In this document: one piece after another, positions 1 to 7,998 of the stretch | Layout: each line of letters begins with the position of its first letter | How positions within the stretch are numbered: position 1 is the first letter of the stretch | From: Clostridia bacterium | GTDB taxonomy: Bacteria > Bacillota > Clostridia > Peptostreptococcales > Anaerovoracaceae | Reading direction: 5' to 3' | DNA length: 44,388 bases | Assembly (NCBI GenBank): GCA_024402995.1 | Contig: JAKSSR010000002.1 | Location: 1-44,388 of the forward strand | The notes under the pieces: model-generated | Database searches by the model: none | What the model was told of the DNA's origin: nothing | What the model saw: the letters and a program-made list of their open reading frames with translations, nothing else | Translations under genes and position numbers: made by a program

Positions 1-454
1 AAGCGTTTGCAGCAGCCTGCGCGGCAACCAGTCTGGTTTTAGTCGCGTCGGTCTTATCTTTGTTGGTAGTCATTGAATTAGAGGTATCAATGACCAGGAC
101 GGTCGCAGTGTTGGGGCTGACAACCTCGCCGATAATTTCTTCACTCGTCTTGACTGTAAGAGTAATGTCGAAGACGTTTTCGGTATCTGTTGCGGAAATT
201 TCCTTTGAAACGATGACCTTGCTGTCTTCTTCACTGGTCTTGGAATAAGTGGTAACCGGAGCATCGGTCTTGGTGGTATCGACAGCCTTACTGCCGGCGC
301 CGAAGTTGCCGCTGTCCATGATCTGCCATCCACTGCCTGCAGGCTTTGCATCATCTGCAGCAAAGGAGGTGAGGCTCATTCCGCTCATCACCATACAAAA
401 GGTGAGAACGAGAGCAAGAGCTCTCTTTAACTTGGTGAAACTATTAGTCCTCAT
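1..454 (-). CDS. Secreted von Willebrand factor A (vWA) surface protein, N-terminal part (runs off left edge)
   Basis: Only the first 151 codons are in the window; the reading frame is open to base 1. The start ATG (452-454) has the SD-like GAAAGGGAG upstream. Residues 1-32 are a signal peptide (basic KLKRAL, hydrophobic core, SFA cleavage site) closely resembling that of the large protein downstream, so the two are paralogues. After a Ser/Thr-rich segment, a hydrophobic strand ends in DTSNSM (residues 123-128), the D-x-S-x-S metal-ion-dependent adhesion motif that opens a vWA domain. Known family role: extracellular adhesion or pilus-tip proteins. The ligand, the repeats and the anchor lie outside the window. 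The promoter carries the GTTACAT direct repeats also found before the small gene at 6146-6559, which suggests shared control. Confidence 0.85.
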   Translation of the reverse strand, partial: MRTNSFTKLKRALALVLTFCMVMSGMSLTSFAADDAKPAGSGWQIMDSGNFGAGSKAVDTTKTDAPVTTYSKTSEEDSKVIVSKEISATDTENVFDITLTVKTSEEIIGEVVSPNTATVLVIDTSNSMTTNKDKTDATKTRLVAAQAAANA

Positions 455-502
455 TTTTACTCTCCCTTTCAGAATAAAAGCTTTTTTATGTTTGTTGTGT
501 TG

Positions 503-537
503 ATTATATAACTCATAAGTTACATAATCGGTTACAT
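503..537 (-). promoter_or_regulatory. Promoter with two 12-bp-spaced GTTACAT direct repeats
   Basis: On the minus strand a perfect TATAAT (503-508) lies 48 bp before the vWA start codon. No TTGACA-like hexamer sits at the usual distance; that place is covered by two direct repeats of GTTACAT (plus-strand sense, 519-525 and 531-537), one 12-bp period apart. The same repeats at the same 10-bp distance from a -10 box occur at 6602-6636. This looks like an activator site replacing the -35 element. The remainder of 455-688 is AT-rich and holds no gene, only this promoter and the terminator of the next gene. Confidence 0.55.
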
Positions 538-625
538 ATTTCACAAATCAATTCAAAATAATAAAATTTTTTGTAATTCTATCTTTTTTACGTAATCTCT
601 CCGCAAAGCGTAATAATGGGTAACT

Positions 626-657
626 AAAAATCAGGAGACCCTTTCGGATCTCCTGAT
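626..657 (-). terminator. Rho-independent terminator of the large surface-protein gene
   Basis: On the minus strand ATCAGGAGA pairs with TCTCCTGAT (649-657 with 630-638), extended by GG/CC with a one-base bulge, and is followed by a T run (626-630). It sits 32 bp after the stop codon at 689. Confidence 0.85.
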
Positions 658-688
658 CTTCGTTCTTATTAAGCTTTGGTTCCGTCAA

Positions 689-3600
689 TTAGAACTTTCT
701 TGCCTTCTTTTCCTCGATGGTGAGGACTGCCAGGCCGAGGGCCGCCATGATGGAGAGTACGAACCAGATGATTGCTCTGTCGCCGGTTGCGGGAACTGCA
801 GCGAGAGGAACTTCATCCTCGAGCAGGTCTTCGAATTCTTCGGGAGCAGCTGCGAGAGGTACTTCCGGTTCAGTGACATCTTCGAATTCTTCGGTGATCT
901 CGGGTTCTTCAGTAAGAGGAACTTCGGGTTCTTCAATGTCTTCGGGTTCTTCCGGTTCAACGGGAGTTTCAGGTTCGGGGTTGCGCGGTCTGGTGTTTCC
1001 GCCTACATATTCCCAAACTGCGAAAAGTTCAAGGCCAAAGGTACGAGGATCGTTTTCAGAAACCAGCTGATCCTTCATGGAGAGGGTGATTGCATCGCCT
1101 TCCTTGTAAACAGCTTCTCCGTCAGAGGTGGTTGCCCAGCCTGCAAAGCGATAGTTTGCTCTGGAGAAGCGTCCGCCGTCAACAGCGAAGGTCCAGGCGG
1201 TTTCTTCGGTATCTTCAACGTTTTCAGCATCTGCAAGTCTGGTGCTGCCATCGGCGTCTGCGCCGCCATTGCCGTTGTAGAACAGACCGTAGTTATAGGT
1301 GTCGTAGACGTAGGTCATGGTAATGACGTAGTTTCCGTTTTCGCTTTCAAGAGTGATGCTCTCAACGTCGGAACCGGAGAACTTGTATTTTACATCTCTG
1401 TAGGTTTCCTGCTTTTCAATGTCGCTTGCCTTGATGACGTCATCCAGTTTGCCGGTTCTGACGTCTTCTGTGCTTGCGACAAATGCGCCGTTTTCGTAGT
1501 ATTCGTGGATTACAGTGTAGCTGACATCCGGACGTTCAAGAGTGTGCTTAAAGGTAAAGACTACTTCGTTGTTTTTGCCTCCCTCAAGAGTGATCTTATA
1601 ACCGTTCTCATACTCAAGAGGCTCACCGTTGAATTTTGCGGAAACCATTTCGTACTGATCCTTTGCGGTGGGCTCAACGGAAACGCTTACAGTCGCGAAG
1701 CTGCTTCCGCCTCTGCCGTCAACAGTTTCAGTATCGACAAGCTTGCCGTTCCAGTCATATACTTCGTAAACATTCTTAACGGTGTATTCTGCGGAAACGC
1801 TGTTGTCAATTGTCTTATAGTAGTCAAAGACTACAGTAACATCGGAACCTGCGGTAAAGCTCAGGCTGCCGTCGTTATTGAGGGTGTAGTCAACACCTTC
1901 AGTGACCGTGAAGTCATATCCGCCGTTTTCCTTTTCGGGGAATCCGTTGGGGGCAGGAGCTGCTGAAGCGTTTTCACCAGCATAGGGCGTGGTAACGACA
2001 TCATTCTTTTCGTTGTATTCATCGGTGGTGGTCTTTTCACCGTTTACACCGATAACAGTTGTATGGTACTGATGCTTTACAGTTACTTTTACGGTGGACA
2101 GATCTTCAACACGGTAGTAGGTGAAGGTCCACTCATTGCCGTTTGCACGGAGCTGCTGCTGGGTTGCGGGAGCCTGACCATCAACAAAGGGATAGCTGCT
2201 GTCTGCGCCGGAATCAATGGTTACATACTGACCGACGTATCCGGTTCCCTTTACCGCGTCATGGCCTTCGACATTATCGGTGACCCATTCATAGGTGGCC
2301 TTACCGTCTTCACCGATGACCATCTTCTTGGTCTTGTAAACGTAATTTACAGTGTAAGTGGTTTCTTTGTAATCGTTGTAGGAACGTTCATACTTAACCT
2401 CAACGGTGGTATTGGTTCCGTTCTGGAGAACGATTTCCTTAGGTTCATAGCCCTTAACTACTCCGTAGGTCTTACCGTCCTTTTCGGTCACTTTTTCCGC
2501 GGTGAACTTGTCGCCGGTTTTGAGTCCTGTAAAGTTTTTGACGAACTCTCCTTCGGACTTATCAACGGTATCAAGCTTGGAGCTTACCAGAGCGCCGCTT
2601 TCGTCAAAGGTATTTACAACCTGCTTGACATGCGCAACGTAGCTGTGCTTTACACTGATATCTGCGCCGTCTCTGTCATCGACCTTTGAGGTGGAGAAGT
2701 AGTAAAGATTTACGGTATTCCCGTTTTCAGCTACCCTGCCGCTAAGAGGATCGGAGCTATAATCTCCGTATTTTTCCATAAAGGTGTAGCCTTCCCTGGC
2801 GACCTTATCAACAGTATAGCTTTCTCCGACATACTTTCCGGAAATGGTTGCAGTTACAGGATCGCCGTTCTGAGCGACAGTCTCTTTGACCTCGGTACCG
2901 ATAACAACACCGTTCTCATCTGTTACGGGAACCGTAGTTTCGGTAATGTCATAGTAGTAATGATTTACAGTGACATCTGCCTTTGCGGGTTCAATGCGCT
3001 TGGAGTAGTAGAGCTCGACTACGTTCTTTTCCGGGTCACTGTCTACAGTGTACGGATTGAGGAGCTTGTTCGCATTTCCCGGGTCCGAAGTAAAACCATT
3101 GGGCACTTCTATCGGAGTGAAAGATTCACCGACATGCTTTTCCACAGAGACCGTGGTGGGATCAGGGGTCTCAATTTCTTCAGATTTTACGCCGTTTTCA
3201 TTAACTGTTACAGTAGTTGTGGTGTAATAATGCTTTACCGTGAAGTTGGTCTTGGCGGGTTCCTCAGCATCCTTCTCAAAGTAGAGAACGATCTTATTTT
3301 CCCCGGGGACCAGAGTTATGGTGTTGTTACCATCAGAATATGCGTAACCTTCATATCCTTCGATAGGCTGAAGCGTGGTTGCTGTGTAGGTTTCGGTAGC
3401 TTTCTTTTTTTCAGGGCCTTCAACAGGGATCTCTTCGCTTATAACGTCCTCTGTCTCGTATTTGCCGTACACGACTTTCTTATCGTGGAGTGTGTAAACA
3501 TGATATACTGTGACAGTTGCGGGCTTGCGATTATCAACGGTCGCCTCGTAGTTGAAGGTAATCACGTTCTCATTTTCGTCTGCTTCTGCGGTGATACTTG

Positions 3601-5977
3601 CAGCGGTGGAACCATCTTCAACAAATGTGTAGCTTACGCCGTTATAACCGGTGTAATCGCTTGCTGTCTTTGCGAAAGTATCTCCAACCTGAAGATCTTT
3701 CGTTTCGGTGACTGTAACAGGATCGGCCGTGGTAGACTTGCCGTCTTCGGAGATTGTGGTAAGCGTGTAGTTTCTGACAAATGTCGCTTTAGTTGCCTCA
3801 CGGGCATAGAAAATATTGATTACGTTCTTTGCGCTGTCAAGATCTACGGTAATGCTTTTGGGATCAGCCTTTTCAAAGACATAGTTGTTGTCAGCATACT
3901 TATCAGCATATCCTTCGGGAGCACTTACGGTGCTGCCTGCGGTTGCGGTCCCCTTCTGGGTGTCAGCACTTACGAGAGTGTAATTTGCAAGGTCGCCTTT
4001 GGTGGCAGTTCCCTGCTGATAGTAGTTAATGGTGTAATCTCTGACAGCTTCTTTCCAAGTGCCCTTGATCTCAACATTTTCGGAGGGCATCGTGAAATCT
4101 TCAGTTTTATCCCATCCGGAGAATTCGTACTTGAGTCCGTTGACAGTGACAACATCGTCTTTCTTGAAGGCGGTGTCAGCCTTAACGTCAACGCCGGGGA
4201 GGTATACAGCCTTTGCCGGGACAACTGCAGCTGTCTGACCTTCGGGAAGACCGGTCCAGGAATAAGTTACGGAGTATGCGTTGACAACGATCTCGGGGGA
4301 TTCGGTCAGGTTGATCAGATTAGTGGTAGTGGTGCCGTCTTCGCTGGTCTTGGAAATGAGAGCGAAGTCCTCTGCGTTGGTGGGAACAAGGTTTGCGCCT
4401 TCCTTCCAGTCAGCAGTAGGATCGACCTTGATCTTGAAGGTTACGACCAGCTTAGTGCCCTGAACATTATCAATAACGACGTTTTCGTCGCTGATGTAAT
4501 CAAAACCGGTGACAGAGATCAGTTTCTCATCGGCGTCATAGCTGACTTTTGTTTCTTTAGAAGCATCCGCAAGAGTGGTGCTCCAGCCGTTTTCGGTCAT
4601 CTTTACAGTCTTGACGATGGTGTCTTCAAGAGTGCCTGCAAAATCTACGTAGCCGGAAAGCTTGTCTACCAGTTCAGAGCTTTCATCAGCCTGAGCAACA
4701 GTACCGATGGAGTTCTCAGCAATGGTAGTGAAGATGGAGTCAAAACCGTTGTCAGAGGTTACAAGGCTGCTGTAACTGTCTGAGGCCTTTTTTCCTGCAT
4801 TCGCTGTATTTAAATCATGATTTGTGCCGGAAAAACAATTGCCGTTAGCGTTAGGGTAATTAGAAGATATTACATTAATAAATGTTTCGGCAGCTGCAGC
4901 ATCTCCGGAGAATGCGCCTACAGTATAAACAGTCGCACCATTTTGTTTTGCCTTGTATCCGTCCTTGACAGCGTCATTGGCAACCTCATTTTCAAAACCG
5001 TTGGAGCTAGTGGGAGATCCGTCAGTAAACACGATTATGATCTTATCGCTGTCGGGCTTGTCTGTTTTGGCCTTATTAAGAAGGGTATTTGCGTGATGAA
5101 GACCGTAATCCACATGAGTTGCACCGGCTGCTGTAAAAGCGCTTACAGCCGTCTTGAGATCGGCGCTGCCGGTAGAAGCAACTGTAAAGTCCTTTACGAT
5201 CTGGCTCTTATTATAATTTTTGCTATCAAAGTCATTTCCGATTGTTTCGGAACTGCCCATAGCAAACTTGACAAGAGAGATCCTGTGTTCAACGTCGAAG
5301 GCTGTTGCATCATTTGCAACATAGTCGATAAACTTGTTTACTGCATCCTGCAGTAAGGCAAGTTTTGTATTGGAGGTAGACTTGGTTGTCTTTTTATAAA
5401 GTATGCCAGTCCAGATAGTAGTATCGTACGCTATTTTTTCTGTCGGCCTAACAGTTGTTGTACCGGTTCCTGAAAGATAATAGGTCACTCCGTTCTTTGT
5501 GTAATAAAGATAAAATGCCTGGTCTCTTACTCCCAAAGAGGCGACATCCAGTCGGTAAACGCGGCAATACTCATCTCCGTCCTTGATATAATACTCTTTG
5601 TTTCTGAGATCGGTCCATGAATAAGACTGATCCTTACGAGCCACGTATTTAATGGTTGTTGTAGTCAGTGAGTCTTTCATAGAGCCGGAAACATCCAGCA
5701 CCAGAATAAAGTCTACGGGCTTATGAGTTGTGGTAACAGTGCTTGTACCGGTAGCATAAGCCTCAAGGGTGAGGTCATAAGTGCCGTCCTCATTCATGTC
5801 AGAAACGGACTTGGTGATATGAAGAGCGCTGGGATCATCAGCCGCAGTGGAAACAGACTTGACAGGGTCGTCTATGGTTCCCGTTGCGTATGAAGTCAGG
5901 CTCATCCCGCCCATCACCATGCTGAACGCAAGGATCAGGGAGAGGAGTCTCTTCCATTTGGTGTAACTTTTAGACAT
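689..5977 (-). CDS. Giant sortase-type surface adhesin: vWA domain, InlB/MucBP-like repeats, VPATGD anchor
   Basis: 1762 residues from the ATG at 5975-5977, which has AAAGGAAGGAAG upstream; an in-frame ATG 39 bp earlier lacks an SD and would place residues before the signal peptide. Order of parts: signal peptide about 1-31; vWA domain from about 88 with DVSGS at 95-99 and a later FTDGSP; a fimbrial-like linker; an InlB-type module ending FSGWD...GTW; about ten 85-100-residue MucBP-like repeats, each opening with a strand such as VTVNHYYY or VSYTVIHEYY; a Listeria-Bacteroides-type repeat (GLFYNGNGG...FAGWATT); a Pro/Glu-rich spacer with repeated EVPL; then VPATGD, a hydrophobic helix and the tail EEKKARKF. 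This is the sortase-signal layout, with Val for Leu in LPXTG. Inference: wall-anchored adhesin switched by c-di-GMP. No sortase gene is in the window. Confidence 0.93.
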   Translation of the reverse strand: MSKSYTKWKRLLSLILAFSMVMGGMSLTSYATGTIDDPVKSVSTAADDPSALHITKSVSDMNEDGTYDLTLEAYATGTSTVTTTHKPVDFILVLDVSGSMKDSLTTTTIKYVARKDQSYSWTDLRNKEYYIKDGDEYCRVYRLDVASLGVRDQAFYLYYTKNGVTYYLSGTGTTTVRPTEKIAYDTTIWTGILYKKTTKSTSNTKLALLQDAVNKFIDYVANDATAFDVEHRISLVKFAMGSSETIGNDFDSKNYNKSQIVKDFTVASTGSADLKTAVSAFTAAGATHVDYGLHHANTLLNKAKTDKPDSDKIIIVFTDGSPTSSNGFENEVANDAVKDGYKAKQNGATVYTVGAFSGDAAAAETFINVISSNYPNANGNCFSGTNHDLNTANAGKKASDSYSSLVTSDNGFDSIFTTIAENSIGTVAQADESSELVDKLSGYVDFAGTLEDTIVKTVKMTENGWSTTLADASKETKVSYDADEKLISVTGFDYISDENVVIDNVQGTKLVVTFKIKVDPTADWKEGANLVPTNAEDFALISKTSEDGTTTTNLINLTESPEIVVNAYSVTYSWTGLPEGQTAAVVPAKAVYLPGVDVKADTAFKKDDVVTVNGLKYEFSGWDKTEDFTMPSENVEIKGTWKEAVRDYTINYYQQGTATKGDLANYTLVSADTQKGTATAGSTVSAPEGYADKYADNNYVFEKADPKSITVDLDSAKNVINIFYAREATKATFVRNYTLTTISEDGKSTTADPVTVTETKDLQVGDTFAKTASDYTGYNGVSYTFVEDGSTAASITAEADENENVITFNYEATVDNRKPATVTVYHVYTLHDKKVVYGKYETEDVISEEIPVEGPEKKKATETYTATTLQPIEGYEGYAYSDGNNTITLVPGENKIVLYFEKDAEEPAKTNFTVKHYYTTTTVTVNENGVKSEEIETPDPTTVSVEKHVGESFTPIEVPNGFTSDPGNANKLLNPYTVDSDPEKNVVELYYSKRIEPAKADVTVNHYYYDITETTVPVTDENGVVIGTEVKETVAQNGDPVTATISGKYVGESYTVDKVAREGYTFMEKYGDYSSDPLSGRVAENGNTVNLYYFSTSKVDDRDGADISVKHSYVAHVKQVVNTFDESGALVSSKLDTVDKSEGEFVKNFTGLKTGDKFTAEKVTEKDGKTYGVVKGYEPKEIVLQNGTNTTVEVKYERSYNDYKETTYTVNYVYKTKKMVIGEDGKATYEWVTDNVEGHDAVKGTGYVGQYVTIDSGADSSYPFVDGQAPATQQQLRANGNEWTFTYYRVEDLSTVKVTVKHQYHTTVIGVNGEKTTTDEYNEKNDVVTTPYAGENASAAPAPNGFPEKENGGYDFTVTEGVDYTLNNDGSLSFTAGSDVTVVFDYYKTIDNSVSAEYTVKNVYEVYDWNGKLVDTETVDGRGGSSFATVSVSVEPTAKDQYEMVSAKFNGEPLEYENGYKITLEGGKNNEVVFTFKHTLERPDVSYTVIHEYYENGAFVASTEDVRTGKLDDVIKASDIEKQETYRDVKYKFSGSDVESITLESENGNYVITMTYVYDTYNYGLFYNGNGGADADGSTRLADAENVEDTEETAWTFAVDGGRFSRANYRFAGWATTSDGEAVYKEGDAITLSMKDQLVSENDPRTFGLELFAVWEYVGGNTRPRNPEPETPVEPEEPEDIEEPEVPLTEEPEITEEFEDVTEPEVPLAAAPEEFEDLLEDEVPLAAVPATGDRAIIWFVLSIMAALGLAVLTIEEKKARKF

Positions 5978-6009
5978 CGTTTTCTTCCTTCCTTTCATAG
6001 GTTGAAAAC

Positions 6010-6088
6010 ACGGCAACCGGACGAGCTGGCACCCTTAGGTACTTAAGCTTCCGGGCTTTGTGTCCCGTCCTTTCAGACGGTTTACCGT
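6010..6088 (-). promoter_or_regulatory. Cyclic-di-GMP-I (GEMM-I) riboswitch
   Basis: The minus-strand leader 33-111 bases before the adhesin ATG matches the GEMM-I core. It has ACGGTAAACC (6079-6088), then a stem CCGTC/GACGG capped by a GAAA-containing loop, then GGGACACAAAGCC, then a second stem containing CTTAAG and CCTAAGG with TGCCAGC, and closing CCGGTTGCCGT (6010-6020). The conserved G of GGGAC, the A of the CTAA segment and the closing GGTTGCCG are the ligand-contact and junction positions of the family. No T run lies between aptamer and start codon, and the SD is within 25 bases, so control at translation is likelier than termination; ON or OFF polarity cannot be told from sequence. 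Confidence 0.88.
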
Positions 6089-6145
6089 TTAATAGAAATA
6101 ATAATAGGAAAAATATTTAAAACTTAATGTTTTAACCGAGATTGA

Positions 6146-6559
6146 TTAAGATGCCATGCAGGCGCTGTTCATCAGATAGATGAGCTCGAGAACGCTGCGG
6201 AAGGATTCCTCCGCTTTGCCCTCCAGCCAGGTAACAGAGCCCTGCCAGCTGGCGTTCTGCCTGAAAAGGATCTTAATGCTGAAGGTTGCAAGCTGGCCGC
6301 GCTCTGAAATTGCGGAGCTGCGGATGTCACCAGCTGCGTCTGTATTCCTTGTAAAGCTTCTGATGCTGCATCCCTGCTGGACATTGCCCATTTCGTTGAG
6401 CAGGCCGTCAATGCCGAGTATCAGATCCAGAAGACCGGTGAAGTCCTGGCCGCCTGTAAGATACGGGTTATAAAAGCTTCCGCTCATTATATTTCCGTCC
6501 AGTTTATCTATGCAGACAGTAAAATATCTATATTCATTTCCGCGTATGCGTTCTGCCAT
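6146..6559 (-). CDS. Conserved small protein of unknown function, 137 aa
   Basis: The start is chosen at MAERIRG (ATG 6557-6559) because GGAGGAAT precedes it; an in-frame ATG seven codons earlier lacks an SD. No signal peptide, membrane segment or known catalytic motif is visible. The sequence mixes short beta-strand-like stretches (YRYFTVCIDKLDG, ATFSIKILFRQNASWQG) with a C-terminal helix (SFRSVLELIYLMNSA). The segment FRQNASWQGSVTWLEG resembles conserved clostridial hypotheticals as I recall them, but I cannot name a family. It lies directly upstream of the riboswitch-adhesin unit on the same strand with no terminator seen between, so read-through into the riboswitch leader is possible. Its promoter carries the same direct repeats as the partial vWA gene. 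A regulatory or assembly partner of the surface proteins is a guess from context. Confidence 0.75.
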   Translation of the reverse strand: MAERIRGNEYRYFTVCIDKLDGNIMSGSFYNPYLTGGQDFTGLLDLILGIDGLLNEMGNVQQGCSIRSFTRNTDAAGDIRSSAISERGQLATFSIKILFRQNASWQGSVTWLEGKAEESFRSVLELIYLMNSACMAS

Positions 6560-6601
6560 AAACGGTATTCCTCCATACATATTGGTTCAATTTACACAGT
6601 T

Positions 6602-6636
6602 ATTTTAAACGTCGGGAGTTACATTTCCGGTTACAT
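6602..6636 (-). promoter_or_regulatory. Promoter with two 12-bp-spaced GTTACAT direct repeats
   Basis: On the minus strand a TAAAAT -10 box (6602-6607) lies 42 bp before the start codon at 6559. Direct repeats GTTACAT (plus-strand sense, 6618-6624 and 6630-6636) cover the -35 position. The repeat period (12 bp) and the repeat-to--10 gap (10 bp) are identical to those at 503-537. Confidence 0.5.
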
Positions 6637-6685
6637 TTTCAGCTTACTTGTTCATTTTTTAAAAAATAGCAAAAATTTTTTCGGT

Positions 6686-6720
6686 AAAAAAAAATCATCG
6701 GCTTTATGCTTTCCGATGAT
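6686..6720 (-). terminator. Rho-independent terminator
   Basis: Minus-strand stem ATCATCGG / CCGATGAT (6713-6720 with 6694-6701) is followed by a run of nine T (6686-6694). It lies just after the stop of the PD-(D/E)XK-like gene at 6731. Confidence 0.85.
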
Positions 6721-6730
6721 AGTGTCTGGC

Positions 6731-7615
6731 TTATAGTGGCTGGGTCATGATATTTTCAAGCTGTCTGCGGATAAGCTCTGTATCGCAGGAGGTGTCTGAC
6801 CTGTCAAATGTTACAAGAAGATTATATCCCTGCAATATTCCGATGCTCGCATACAGATCCAGCTTGAAGAGAAACCAGCGGTCATTGCTTTCTCTGTCGA
6901 TCCAGCCGTGATGTTCCACATAAATGAGCTTGCCGTCTTCGCGGGCAATGATCAGGTCCGGCGATATCTCGCGGCCGTCGATAAGGACTGTTGAATCATA
7001 ACGGTAGCGCAGCCCCATGTCGTCTGCCAGATCAAGGAGCATTGCTTCTCCCTTTGAACGGCAGCATATTCCGCGTCTGCTGCGATGGGTTTTGTTTCGG
7101 AGTTCTTTTGTGTTTTCGCAATACAACGCAGCAGCCCACTCTTCCGGGGTTTCGTCCTCCAGGGTGAGTCTGGCCCGTTCAGGGAAAACGTACGGGTCAC
7201 GCGAAGGGTTCGGCCAATCCGGCCGCCTTGCGTTCGGATCGATAACGCGGCTGTAATCAAGTTTGTCAAAGCCCTTCGGAAGGGCGGCCATTACCGAGCT
7301 CGGATCTTCCGGCAGAAGACGTTGGGCAATTCCGGCAAAAATCTTATTGTTATGCTCTTTGCGGCGCTTAAGCTCTGTCCGGTATTGCTTATTTGCCAGC
7401 TTGTAGATGATCTGCTCCCTGCCGGTTATTCTTTTCCTTTTATACTTGCCGTTTTCGTGAGTAACGCGAAAATATACAGGCTTTCCCTTTTCGGCAGTAA
7501 CCATAAGTTTCCCGTATATCGCATCTTTAAGCGATCGGCTCAGTATCCTCAGCTGCTCTGTATGAACTGCATAAAGACTGTTGAAGGCATCTGTCTCCGT
7601 TGTAAATCTATCCAT
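6731..7615 (-). CDS. PD-(D/E)XK nuclease-like protein of unknown role
   Basis: 294 residues, soluble; the start has AAGGAAAC upstream. The N-terminal half is basic and probably helical (KYKRKRITGREQ, RTELKRRKEHNN). The C-terminal half carries what looks like a PD-(D/E)XK nuclease core: RSKGEAMLLDLADDMGL (helix with Glu), YRYDSTVLIDGREISPDLII (strand with the Pro-Asp), and LIYVEHHG (the E-x-x motif, with His-His where Lys is usual), then a helix and a beta-strand NLLVTF. The family includes restriction and repair nucleases and element-borne proteins. Neighbours give no methylase or toxin-antitoxin partner, so restriction is not supported. It stands alone, with its own terminator and beside a tandem-repeat region, which fits an accessory gene. 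Confidence 0.6.
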   Translation of the reverse strand: MDRFTTETDAFNSLYAVHTEQLRILSRSLKDAIYGKLMVTAEKGKPVYFRVTHENGKYKRKRITGREQIIYKLANKQYRTELKRRKEHNNKIFAGIAQRLLPEDPSSVMAALPKGFDKLDYSRVIDPNARRPDWPNPSRDPYVFPERARLTLEDETPEEWAAALYCENTKELRNKTHRSRRGICCRSKGEAMLLDLADDMGLRYRYDSTVLIDGREISPDLIIAREDGKLIYVEHHGWIDRESNDRWFLFKLDLYASIGILQGYNLLVTFDRSDTSCDTELIRRQLENIMTQPL

Positions 7616-7760
7616 ATCTGTTTCCTTACCTCACTGCATCACAGCGCATTGAAAATGCTGATTTTTATGAGAAGGCTAACGCAAGAGTCCGATGAAAACT
7701 GCCCGCAAATATCGTTGGCTTTGCGCATCAATGCTTCCATAGCCTTGCAGAAAGAATGGC

Positions 7761-7998
7761 GCAAAGATCTTGAGCATACACTCTGCAAGGATCTTTGTCA
7801 TGCACTCTGCAAAAGTCTTGAGCATACACGATGCAAAGACCTTGGCATGCACTCTGCAAAAGTCTTGAGCTTACACGATGCAAAGACCTTGGCATACTTG
7901 CTGTAAAGAATCTTGGGCATACACTCTGCAAAGATTATTGAGCATGCACTCTTCAAAAGTCTTGAGCATACACGATGCAAAGATCATTGGGGCACAGA
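7761..7998. repeat. Imperfect 24-bp tandem repeat array, about 10 units
   Basis: Ten head-to-tail units of 23-25 bp have the approximate consensus GCAAARNTCTTGRGCATRCAC followed by TCT or GAT. Unit boundaries are 7761, 7785, 7809, 7833, 7856, 7880, 7903, 7928, 7953 and 7977. Units ending in GAT (7809, 7856, 7953) alternate with units ending in TCT or GCT, giving a near-identical 47-bp double unit at 7809-7855 and 7856-7902. Mixed unit lengths break all reading frames, so it is not a peptide repeat. No spacers occur. Confidence 0.85.

Noticed and set aside
519-537. LytTR or AgrA-type binding site
   Set aside because: The repeat is GTTACAT with a 12-bp period, while LytTR sites are nine-base repeats spaced about two helical turns apart.
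2960-4783. 607-codon plus-strand frame across the adhesin gene
   Set aside because: The minus-strand frame is a coherent repeat protein with signal peptide and anchor; the plus frame is a Cys/Val-rich by-product of its codon pattern.
7085-7998. Plus-strand frames reading the tandem array as an eight-residue repeat (K-D-L-E-H-T-R-C type)
   Set aside because: Units of 23 and 25 bp break the frame repeatedly, there is no SD, and the minus strand gives equally repetitive but unrelated peptides, so the array is not coding.
7761-7998. CRISPR array
   Set aside because: Units follow one another directly with no unique spacers and no cas genes are near.
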